From: Auanema rhodensis
Lineage: Eukaryota; Nematoda; Chromadorea; Rhabditida; Rhabditidae
Direction: 5' to 3'
NCBI GenBank assembly: GCA_964057225.1
Contig: OZ059895.1
Location: 12,834,001-12,898,000 of the forward strand
Length of the DNA: 64,000 nucleotides
Shown piece by piece: positions 1 through 9,886 of the stretch. The notes under the pieces were generated by a model. That model ran no database searches and was not told where the DNA came from. It worked only from the letters and a program-made list of their open reading frames with translations. The translations under genes were made by a program, and so were the position numbers. Numbering within the stretch: position 1 is the first letter of the stretch; each line of letters opens with the position of its first letter.

Positions 1-392
1 ACCATACCACGTTGAAAGTACGCCATGCAGCTGATTTTCAATTTTATCTCTTCCGTAACAAATGTTTTTAATTTTCCAGCAGTTTTACTTAGATAGCTCA
101 ACCCAAGGCATCAAAATATCTTCAATCTTATTTCTATATTACAGTTATAAACCAGTGGTTTATGAACCTTCATCTTAACTTTACTGTTTCTATCTATTTC
201 CTATTGAAACAAACATTGTTTAACCACTATACAACTGTGAAACCTTTTTTAATTTATTGTATTTGGATCTCATAAGATTTGATATCATCGAGGGATTTAG
301 ATGTAACGTAGAAAATTACATAACTAACATGAAATTGGAAAAAAAACAATAACGAGGATAAGTATGTAAATCATTGAAAATCAGGTATTTTC

Positions 393-512
393 GCTTACGA
401 CCATACCACGTTGAAAGTACGCCATCCCGTCCGATTTGGCAAGTCAAGCAACGTTGGGCCCGGTTAGTACTTGGATCGGAGACGGCTTGGGAAACCCGGG
501 TGCCGTAAGCTT
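393..512 (+). rRNA. 5S rRNA: 5S ribosomal RNA
   Basis: Complete 120-nt 5S gene, the RNA of the large ribosomal subunit transcribed by RNA polymerase III. Helix I is closed by GCTTACG at the 5' end and CGTAAGC at the 3' end, followed by a TTTT terminator. The internal control region is present: box A around nt 50-64, intermediate element around 67-72, and box C around 80-97 (TTGGATCGGAGACGGCTT). Nematode-type sequence. Carries the block-A variants T44 and A102. Preceded by GGTATTTTC; the next unit, a full one, begins 529 bp on. Confidence 0.97.
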
Positions 513-526
513 TTCAAATTTTTTTA

Positions 527-556
527 ACGATCATACCACGTTGAAAGTACGCAATG
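527..556 (+). repeat. Second 5S 5' fragment in the spacer of full units
   Basis: About 15 bp past the terminator of the full gene, the spacer repeats gene nucleotides about 6-33 with one or two mismatches (CGATCATACCACG, then GAAAGTACGC). It lies 130 bp downstream of the matching bases of the gene. The same fragment follows every full gene in the window. It ends in GCAATGCAG or, in several units of blocks B to D, GCCATGCAG. It is the likely recombination partner that generates the short units. Confidence 0.9.
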
Positions 557-921
557 CAGCTGATTTTCAATTTTATCTCTTCAGTAACAAATGTTTTTAA
601 TTTTCCAGCAGTTTTACTTAGATAGCTCAACCCAAGGCATCAAAATATCTTCAATCTTATTTCTATATTACAGTTATAAACCAGTAGTTTATGAACCTTC
701 ATCTTATTTTTACTGTTTCTATCTATTTCCTATTGAAACAAACATTGTTTTAACACTATACAACTGTGAAACCTTTTTTAATTTATTGTATTTGGATCTC
801 ATAAGATTTGATATCATCGAGGGATTTAGATGTAACGTAGAAAATTACATAACTAACATGAAATTGGAAAAAAAACAATAACGAGGATAAGTATGTAAAT
901 CATTGAAAATCAGGTATTTTC

Positions 922-1041
922 GCTTACGACCATACCACGTTGAAAGTACGCCATCCCGTCCGATTTGGCAAGTCAAGCAACGTTGGGCCCGGTTAGTACT
1001 TGGATCGGAGACGGCTTGGGAAACCCGGGTGCCGTAAGCTT
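922..1041 (+). rRNA. 5S rRNA: 5S ribosomal RNA
   Basis: Full gene, T44/A102 variant, upstream GGTATTTTC. The next unit at 1451 is a 5' stub. Confidence 0.96.
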
Positions 1042-1450
1042 TTCAAATTTTTTTAACGATCATACCACGTTGAAAGTACGCAATGCAGCTGATTTTCAAT
1101 TTTATCTCTTCAGTAACAAATGTTTTTAATTTTCCAGCAGTTTTACTTAGATAGCTCAACCCAAGGCATCAAAATATCTTCAATCTTATTTCTATATTAC
1201 AGTTATAAACCAGTAGTTTATGAACCTTCATCTTATTTTTACTGTTTCTATCTATTTCCTATTGAAACAAACATTGTTTTAACACTATACAACTGTGAAA
1301 CCTTTTTTAATTTATTGTATTTGGAGCTCATAAGATTTGATATCATCGAGGAATTTAGATGTAACGTAGAAAATTACATAACTAACATGAAATTGGAAAA
1401 AAAACAATAACGAGGATAAGTATGTAAATCATTGAATATCAGATTTTTTC

Positions 1451-1483
1451 GCTTACGACCATACCACGTTGAAAGTACGCCAT
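1451..1483 (+). pseudogene. 5S rRNA 5' stub (representative of 38 short units)
   Basis: The first 33 nt of the 5S gene (GCTTACG to CGCCAT) run directly into spacer at GCAGCTG. Nucleotides 34-120, including box A, the intermediate element, box C and the terminator, are missing, so no pol III transcription is expected from this unit. The junction lies where the gene 5' end and the spacer-borne 5S fragment align, and the loss is 130 bp. Upstream the stub carries GATTTTTTC instead of the GGTATTTTC found before most full genes. The other stub starts are listed under each array block. Confidence 0.9.
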
Positions 1484-3044
1484 GCAGCTGATTTTCAATT
1501 TTATCTCTTCCGTAACAAATGTTTTTAATTTTCCAGCAGTTTTACTTAGATAGCTCAACCCAAGGCATCAAAATATCTTCAATCTTATTTCTATATTACA
1601 GTTATAAACCAGTAGTTTATGAACCTTCATCTTAACTTTACTGTTTCTATCTATTTCCTATTGAAACAAACATTGTTTAAACACTATACAACTGTGAAAC
1701 CTTTTTTAATTTATTGTATTTGAATCTCATAAGATTTGATATCATCGAGGGATTTAGATGTAACGTAGAAAATTACACAACTAACATGAAATTGGAAAAA
1801 AAACAATAACGAGGATAAGTATGTAAATCATTGAAAATCAGATTTTTTCGCTTACGACCATACCACGTTGAAAGTACGCCATGCAGCTGATTTTCAATTT
1901 TATCTCTTCCGTAACAAATGTTTTTAATTTTCCAGCAGTTTTACTTAGATAGCTCAACCCAAGGCATCAAAATATCTTCAATCTTATTTCTATATTACAG
2001 TTATAAACCAGTAGTTTATGAACCTTCATCTTAACTTTACTGTTTCTATCTATTTCCTATTGAAACAAACATTGTTTAAACACTATACAACTGTGAAACC
2101 TTTTTAATTTATTGTATTTGGAGCTCATAAGATTTGATATCATCGAGGAATTTAGATGTAACGTAGAAAATTACATAACTAACATGAAATTGGAAAAAAA
2201 ACAATAACGAGGATAAGTATGTAAATAATTGAATATCAGATTTTTTCGCTTACGACCATACCACGTTGAAAGTACGCCATGCAGCTGATTTTCAATTTTA
2301 TCTCTTCCGTAACAAATGTTTTTAATTTTCCAGCAGTTTTACTTAGATAGCTCAACCCAAGGCATCAAAATATCTTCAATCTTATTTCTATATTACAGTT
2401 ATAAACCAGTAGTTTATGAACCTTCATCTTAACTTTACTGTTTCTATCTATTTCCTATTGAAACAAACATTGTTTAAACACTATACAACTGTGAAACCTT
2501 TTTCAATTTATTGTATTTGGATCTCATAAGATTTGATATCATCGAGGGATTTAGATGTAACGTAGAAAATTACATAACTAACATGAAATTGGAAAAAAAA
2601 CAATAACGAGGATAAGTATGTAAATCATTGAATATCAGATTTTTTCGCTTACGACCATACCACGTTGAAAGTACGCCATGCAGCTGATTTTCAATTTTAT
2701 CTCTTCCGTAACAAATGTTTTTAATTTTCCAGCAGTTTTACTTAGATAGCTCAACCCAAGGCATCAAAATATCTTCAATCTTATTTCTATATTACAGTTA
2801 TAAACCAGTAGTTTATGAACCTTCATCTTAACTTTACTGTTTCTATCTATTTCCTATTGAAACAAACATTGTTTAAACACTATACAACTGTGAAACCTTT
2901 TTAATTTATTGTATTTGGATCTCATAAGATTTGATATCATCGAGGGATTTAGATGTAACGTAGAAAATTACATAACTAACATGAAATTGGAAAAAAAACA
3001 ATAACGAGGATAAGTATGTAAATCATTGAATATCAGGTATTTTC

Positions 3045-3164
3045 GCTTACGACCATACCACGTTGAAAGTACGCCATCCCGTCCGATTTGGCAAGTCAAG
3101 CAACGTTGGGCCCGGTTAGTACTTGGATCGGAGACGGCTTGGGAAACCCGGGTGCCGTAAGCTT
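3045..3164 (+). rRNA. 5S rRNA: 5S ribosomal RNA
   Basis: Full gene, T44/A102 variant, upstream GGTATTTTC. It follows four consecutive stub units; the next unit is a stub. Confidence 0.96.
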
Positions 3165-3972
3165 TTCAAATTTTTTTAACGATCATACCACGTTGAAAGT
3201 ACGCAATGCAGCTGATTTTCAATTTTATCTCTTCAGTAACAAATGTTTTTAATTTTCCAGCAGTTTTACTTAGATAGCTCAACCCAAGGCATCAAAATAT
3301 CTTCAATCTTATTTCTATATTACAGTTATAAACCAGTAGTTTATGAACCTTCATCTTATTTTTACTGTTTCTATCTATTTCCTATTGAAACAAACATTGT
3401 TTTAACACTATACAACTGTGAAACCTTTTTTAATTTATTGTATTTGGAGCTCATAAGATTTGATATCATCGAGGAATTTAGATGTAACGTAGAAAAATAC
3501 ATAACTAACATGAAATTGGAAAAAAAACAATAACGAGGATAAGTATGTAAATCATTGAATATCAGATTTTTTCGCTTACGACCATACCACGTTGAAAGTA
3601 CGCCATGCAGCTGATTTTCAATTTTATCTCTTCCGTAACAAATGTTTTTAATTTTCCAGCAGTTTTACTTAGATAGCTCAACCCAAGGCATCAAAATATC
3701 TTCAATCTTATTTCTATATTACAGTTATAAACCAGTAGTTTATGAACCTTCATCTTAACTTTACTGTTTCTATCTATTTCCTATTGAAACAAACATTGTT
3801 TAAACACTATACAACTGTGAAACCTTTTTTAATTTATTGTATTTGGATCTCATAAGATTTGATATCATCGAGGGATTTAGATGTAACGTAGAAAATTACA
3901 TAACTAACATGAAATTGGAAAAAAAACAATAACGAGGATAAGTATGTAAATCATTGAATATCAGGTATTTTC

Positions 3973-4092
3973 GCTTACGACCATACCACGTTGAAAGTAC
4001 GCCATCCCGTCCGATTTGGCAAGTCAAGCAACGTTGGGCCCGGTTAGTACTTGGATCGGAGACGGCTTGGGAAACCCGGGTGCCGTAAGCTT
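3973..4092 (+). rRNA. 5S rRNA: 5S ribosomal RNA
   Basis: Full gene, T44/A102 variant. Part of a 928-929 bp full-plus-stub block repeated at 3045, 3973 and 4901. Confidence 0.96.
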
Positions 4093-4900
4093 TTCAAATT
4101 TTTTTAACGATCATACCACGTTGAAAGTACGCAATGCAGCTGATTTTCAATTTTATCTCTTCAGTAACAAATGTTTTTAATTTTCCAGCAGTTTTACTTA
4201 GATAGCTCAACCCAAGGCATCAAAATATCTTCAATCTTATTTCTATATTACAGTTATAAACCAGTAGTTTATGAACCTTCATCTTAACTTTACTGTTTCT
4301 ATCTATTTCCTATTGAAACAAACATTGTTTAAACACTATACAACTGTGAAACCTTTTTTAATTTATTGTATTTGGATCTCATAAGATTTGATATCATCGA
4401 GGGATTTAGATGTAACGTAGAAAATTACATAACTAACATGAAATTGGAAAAAAAACAATAACGAGGATAAGTATGTAAATCATTGAATATCAGATTTTTT
4501 CGCTTACGACCATACCACGTTGAAAGTACGCCATGCAGCTGATTTTCAATTTTATCTCTTCCGTAACAAATGTTTTTAATTTTCCAGCAGTTTTACTTAG
4601 ATAGCTCAACCCAAGGCATCAAAATATCTTCAATCTTATTTCTATATTACAGTTATAAACCAGTAGTTTATGAACCTTCATCTTAACTTTACTGTTTCTA
4701 TCTATTTCCTATTGAAACAAACATTGTTTAAACACTATACAACTGTGAAACCTTTTTTAATTTATTGTATTTGGATCTCATAAGATTTGATATCATCGAG
4801 GGATTTAGATGTAACGTAGAAAATTACATAACTAACATGAAATTGGAAAAAAAACAATAACGAGGATAAGTATGTAAATCATTGAAAATCAGGTATTTTC

Positions 4901-5020
4901 GCTTACGACCATACCACGTTGAAAGTACGCCATCCCGTCCGATTTGGCAAGTCAAGCAACGTTGGGCCCGGTTAGTACTTGGATCGGAGACGGCTTGGGA
5001 AACCCGGGTGCCGTAAGCTT
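4901..5020 (+). rRNA. 5S rRNA: 5S ribosomal RNA
   Basis: Full gene, T44/A102 variant, upstream GGTATTTTC, followed by a stub unit at 5430. Confidence 0.96.
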
Positions 5021-5828
5021 TTCAAATTTTTTTAACGATCATACCACGTTGAAAGTACGCAATGCAGCTGATTTTCAATTTTATCTCTTCAGTAACAAAT
5101 GTTTTTAATTTTCCAGCAGTTTTACTTAGATAGCTCAACCCAAGGCATCAAAATATCTTCAATCTTATTTCTATATTACAGTTATAAACCAGTAGTTTAT
5201 GAACCTTCATCTTATTTTTACTGTTTCTATCTATTTCCTATTGAAACAAACATTGTTTTAACACTATACAACTGTGAAACCTTTTTTAATTTATTGTATT
5301 TGGAGCTCATAAGATTTGATATCATCGAGGAATTTAGATGTAACGTAGAAAATTACATAACTAACATGAAATTGGAAAAAAAACAATAACGAGGATAAGT
5401 ATGTAAATCATTGAATATCAGATTTTTTCGCTTACGACCATACCACGTTGAAAGTACGCCATGCAGCTGATTTTCAATTTTATCTCTTCCGTAACAAATG
5501 TTTTTAATTTTCCAGCAGTTTTACTTAGATAGCTCAACCCAAGGCATCAAAATATCTTCAATCTTATTTCTATATTACAGTTATAAACCAGTAGTTTATG
5601 AACCTTCATCTTAACTTTACTGTTTCTATCTATTTCCTATTGAAACAAACATTGTTTAAACACTATACAACTGTGAAACCTTTTTTAATTTATTGTATTT
5701 GGATCTCATAAGATTTGATATCATCGAGGGATTTAGATGTAACGTAGAAAATTACACAACTAACATGAAATTGGAAAAAAAACAATAACGAGGATAAGTA
5801 TGTAAATCATTGAAAATCAGATTTTTTC

Positions 5829-5948
5829 GCTTACGACCATACCACGTTGAAAGTACGCCATCCCGTCCGATTTGGCAAGTCAAGCAACGTTGGGCCCGGT
5901 TAGTACTTGGATCGGAGACGGCTTGGGAAACCCGGGTGCCGTAAGCTT
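5829..5948 (+). rRNA. 5S rRNA: 5S ribosomal RNA
   Basis: Full gene, T44/A102 variant. It has the stub-type upstream sequence GATTTTTTC, so it looks like a crossover between a stub upstream region and a full gene. Starts a 1326-bp block repeated at 7155. Confidence 0.96.
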
Positions 5949-7154
5949 TTCAAATTTTTTTAACGATCATACCACGTTGAAAGTACGCAATGCAGCTGAT
6001 TTTCAATTTTATCTCTTCAGTAACAAATGTTTTTAATTTTCCAGCAGTTTTACTTAGATAGCTCAACCCAAGGCATCAAAATATCTTCAATCTTATTTCT
6101 ATATTACAGTTATAAACCAGTAGTTTATGAACCTTCATCTTAACTTTACTGTTTCTATCTATTTCCTATTGAAACAAACATTGTTTAAACACTATACAAC
6201 TGTGAAACCTTTTTAATTTATTGTATTTGGAGCTCATAAGATTTGATATCATCGAGGAATTTAGATGTAACGTAGAAAATTACATAACTAACATGAAATT
6301 GGAAAAAAAACAATAACGAGGATAAGTATGTAAATAATTGAATATCAGATTTTTTCGCTTACGACCATACCACGTTGAAAGTACGCCATGCAGCTGATTT
6401 TCAATTTTATCTCTTCCGTAACAAATGTTTTTAATTTTCCAGCAGTTTTACTTAGATAGCTCAACCCAAGGCATCAAAATATCTTCAATCTTATTTCTAT
6501 ATTACAGTTATAAACCAGTAGTTTATGAACCTTCATCTTAACTTTACTGTTTCTATCTATTTCCTATTGAAACAAACATTGTTTAAACACTATACAACTG
6601 TGAAACCTTTTTTAATTTATTGTATTTGGATCTCATAAGATTTGATATCATCGAGGGATTTAGATGTAACGTAGAAAATTACATAACTAACATGAAATTG
6701 GAAAAAAAACAATAACGAGGATAAGTATGTAAATCATTGAATATCAGATTTTTTCGCTTACGACCATACCACGTTGAAAGTACGCCATGCAGCTGATTTT
6801 CAATTTTATCTCTTCCGTAACAAATGTTTTTAATTTTCCAGCAGTTTTACTTAGATAGCTCAACCCAAGGCATCAAAATATCTTCAATCTTATTTCTATA
6901 TTACAGTTATAAACCAGTAGTTTATGAACCTTCATCTTAACTTTACTGTTTCTATCTATTTCCTATTGAAACAAACATTGTTTAAACACTATACAACTGT
7001 GAAACCTTTTTTAATTTATTGTATTTGGATCTCATAAGATTTGATATCATCGAGGGATTTAGATGTAACGTAGAAAATTACACAACTAACATGAAATTGG
7101 AAAAAAAACAATAACGAGGATAAGTATGTAAATCATTGAAAATCAGATTTTTTC

Positions 7155-7274
7155 GCTTACGACCATACCACGTTGAAAGTACGCCATCCCGTCCGATTTG
7201 GCAAGTCAAGCAACGTTGGGCCCGGTTAGTACTTGGATCGGAGACGGCTTGGGAAACCCGGGTGCCGTAAGCTT
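7155..7274 (+). rRNA. 5S rRNA: 5S ribosomal RNA
   Basis: Full gene, T44/A102 variant, again with stub-type upstream GATTTTTTC. Copy of the 5829 block. Confidence 0.96.
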
Positions 7275-8411
7275 TTCAAATTTTTTTAACGATCATACCA
7301 CGTTGAAAGTACGCAATGCAGCTGATTTTCAATTTTATCTCTTCAGTAACAAATGTTTTTAATTTTCCAGCAGTTTTACTTAGATAGCTCAACCCAAGGC
7401 ATCAAAATATCTTCAATCTTATTTCTATATTACAGTTATAAACCAGTAGTTTATGAACCTTCATCTTAACTTTACTGTTTCTATCTATTTCCTATTGAAA
7501 CAAACATTGTTTAAACACTATACAACTGTGAAACCTTTTTAATTTATTGTATTTGGAGCTCATAAGATTTGATATCATCGAGGAATTTAGATGTAACGTA
7601 GAAAATTACATAACTAACATGAAATTGGAAAAAAAACAATAACGAGGATAAGTATGTAAATAATTGAATATCAGATTTTTTCGCTTACGACCATACCACG
7701 TTGAAAGTACGCCATGCAGCTGATTTTCAATTTTATCTCTTCCGTAACAAATGTTTTTAATTTTCCAGCAGTTTTACTTAGATAGCTCAACCCAAGGCAT
7801 CAAAATATCTTCAATCTTATTTCTATATTACAGTTATAAACCAGTAGTTTATGAACCTTCATCTTAACTTTACTGTTTCTATCTATTTCCTATTGAAACA
7901 AACATTGTTTAAACACTATACAACTGTGAAACCTTTTTTAATTTATTGTATTTGGATCTCATAAGATTTGATATCATCGAGGGATTTAGATGTAACGTAG
8001 AAAATTACATAACTAACATGAAATTGGAAAAAAAACAATAACGAGGATAAGTATGTAAATCATTGAATATCAGATTTTTTCGCTTACGACCATACCACGT
8101 TGAAAGTACGCCATGCAGCTGATTTTCAATTTTATCTCTTCCGTAACAAATGTTTTTAATTTTCCAGCAGTTTTACTTAGATAGCTCAACCCAAGGCATC
8201 AAAATATCTTCAATCTTATTTCTATATTACAGTTATAAACCAGTAGTTTATGAACCTTCATCTTAACTTTACTGTTTCTATCTATTTCCTATTGAAACAA
8301 ACATTGTTTAAACACTATACAACTGTGAAACCTTTTTAATTTATTGTATTTGGATCTCATAAGATTTGATATCATCGAGGGATTTAGATGTAACGTAGAA
8401 AATTACATAAC

Positions 8412-8415
8412 TAAC
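8412..8415 (+). other. Target-site duplication, left (TAAC)
   Basis: TAAC occurs on both sides of copy 1 (8412-8415 and 16418-16421). The uninterrupted spacer reads ACATAACTAACATG once in every unit, which proves a 4-bp duplication. Confidence 0.93.
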
Positions 8416-8442
8416 TGTTCCATACGTGTCTTATAAAGAAGG

Positions 8443-8461
8443 CGGTTGACAACGTCAACCG
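8443..8461. promoter_or_regulatory. U3 palindrome in the LTR
   Basis: An 8-bp perfect inverted repeat with a 3-bp centre, about 100 bp upstream of the TATA box, present in all four LTRs of the two copies. Could be a dimeric transcription-factor site; the factor is unknown. Confidence 0.5.
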
Positions 8462-8546
8462 ACTTTTGGTTAATAGAATTCAATAAGAAACTAGACCTGA
8501 ACTACTTTTTGTATAAATTCAATTATATTTGTAATTAATATTTTGC

Positions 8547-8554
8547 TATATAAA
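8547..8554 (+). promoter_or_regulatory. TATA box of the LTR promoter
   Basis: TATATAAA followed within 10 bp by the start of a 9-bp stem-loop (TGAGAAAGC / GCTTTCTCA) that would lie near the RNA 5' end, with AATAAA about 97 bp further on. The order is that of an LTR promoter and R region. Confidence 0.65.
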
Positions 8555-8754
8555 CCCCTGAGAAAGCAACTAGGTTGGCTTTCTCATAACATGTAGTTTC
8601 ATTTATTTGATTATTGTATTTTGCTTTTATAATTGTATTTCCATATTCTGAATAAACTTCTTTTTCTCTACTCTCTGTTACTTTTACAATGGCATTCACA
8701 CTATTAAAGTCCATATGGTTACCTAGCCGGAACCCTAGGAACCAATATGGAACG

Positions 8755-8773
8755 TGGAGGTTCCACCGAGATT
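8755..8773 (+). other. Primer binding site, tRNA-Gln type
   Basis: TGGAGGTTCCACCGAGATT starts at the first base after the LTR. It is complementary to the 3' end of tRNA-Gln(CUG) as I recall it (ending in CTCGGTGGAACCT plus CCA). Its 3' part also forms one arm of a 10-bp hairpin (8768-8777 with 8785-8794). Confidence 0.8.
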
Positions 8774-9886
8774 CGTCTATAAGGGACGAATCTCTATGGA
8801 CCATTGCCGCTACTTTTCTCACCTTTAAATTACTTTCTCTTTCTTTGAAATCCTTTTTATTCTAAAAATTTATCTTGATTTCATATCCAAAAATTCTAAT
8901 TAAATTTTATATTTCAAACTTTCAAGTCAATTTTGTATCTAAAACAAAAACTCCAATTTAATCTAGTAATTCGAATTTATCTCTAAATATCATTCTTCTA
9001 ACATCATTTCTGATATATCTATTTGAAAAAAAAAAATGTCTTATACATATTATCTATTACAATCTATATTCCTACTTTATTCCTCTACTTTCCTGTATGT
9101 TAAAGGCATATAATGCATAAAAACTCTTTTTGGAACAAGCATATCAAAATATTTAACCACGAATAATATTAAAAACTATCAATTCATGAAATATCTTAAA
9201 GACATTTATTCATATTGCAACACTTACCCATAAGTCATCTTGAAAACATCTTATCACAAGCTAAATTTTGAAAATATCTATTCATAAATCATTCTGAAAA
9301 CATTGATTCATAAACAAAATCACTATTCTTGATATCTAACGCATTTTTATGAGAAAGCCCCGTAAGAAACAATACCAGACATTCTCGGGACATCGCGCGG
9401 AGGCGTACACTTTTTGATATAAGACGCGCAATCATTTGAAATTAACCCTTTTGGTCCCATATGAGAATTAAAGAATATTTTGAAATTGAGTGGTCCCACC
9501 TAGCAGAACCCAGGGGAACAGAAGTAACGTTAAAAGGGAACGTCTTTTGGGGGTTTGCTTAGGTAAGAGAAGTCTGGAAAAGTGAGTATGAGAAGCCTGT
9601 GTACCTGATCTTGTCCATGACTGAAAAGGAGCAATACACAGACCACTGTCTCATATCTCATGCCTCTTCGAGAGATAAGAACTTGGTCCTTTGCTAAAGG
9701 TCACACGTAGTTGCGGACTCGTGTATGAACCTGACCAGGCTATTCTCCGACTAGAGACCCGCTGCAGGCTGGCCCCCTGACAGGAACAGGAGTCGCGCAT
9801 ACCAACCCCATATTGTCTCTTACGTTTTGTATAATATAAGCTCAGTCTTCGTTGGTTAATAATTTCCTTCCAGGAAACCAACAAAG
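8774..9886 (+). other. 5' leader with a candidate intron
   Basis: 1.1-kb AT-rich untranslated leader between the primer site and gag. A 10-bp perfect hairpin abuts the primer site. Two good 5' splice-site matches occur, AG|GTAAGAG (intron from 9563) and AAA|GTGAGT (intron from 9582). A nematode-like 3' splice site TTTCCTTCCAG ends at 9873, 13 bp before the gag ATG. Removal would shorten the leader by about 300 nt. No convincing coding region is seen. Confidence 0.55.

Larger units (their letters stand above)
1..8415 (+). repeat. 5S rDNA tandem array, block A
   Basis: Head-to-tail 5S units, all on the + strand. Full units start at 393, 922, 3045, 3973, 4901, 5829 and 7155. Short units, which keep only gene nucleotides 1-33, start at 1451, 1850, 2248, 2647, 3574, 4502, 5430, 6357, 6756, 7683 and 8082; another short unit is already in progress at base 1. 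Spacing is 528-529 bp after a full gene and 398-399 bp after a short one. All seven genes of this block share C44T and T102A relative to blocks C and D. The AT-rich spacer holds a second 5S 5' fragment about 15 bp after each full gene and no other gene that I can recognise. The block ends where a Ty3/Gypsy-type LTR begins. Confidence 0.95.
8416..8754 (+). repeat. 5' LTR of copy 1
   Basis: 339-bp LTR. The right border is fixed by the primer site starting at the next base. It contains a perfect inverted repeat CGGTTGAC-AAC-GTCAACCG (8443-8461), a TATA box TATATAAA (8547-8554), a 9-bp hairpin just after it (8559-8567 with 8578-8586) and AATAAA (8651-8656). It differs from the 3' LTR only around 8651. 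Confidence 0.95.

Noticed and set aside
591..881. 96-codon ORF in the 5S spacer (again at 1120, 3243, 5099)
   Set aside because: Open only in the few units with CTTATT; most units have CTTAAC and a stop. No codon bias and no conservation of the frame. It is spacer sequence.
8535..8822. 95-codon minus-strand ORF over the LTR and primer site (also 49781-50068, and in part 40444-40728)
   Set aside because: Antisense to LTR, primer site and hairpin, and identical only because the LTRs are. The third case is an LTR/spacer chimera.
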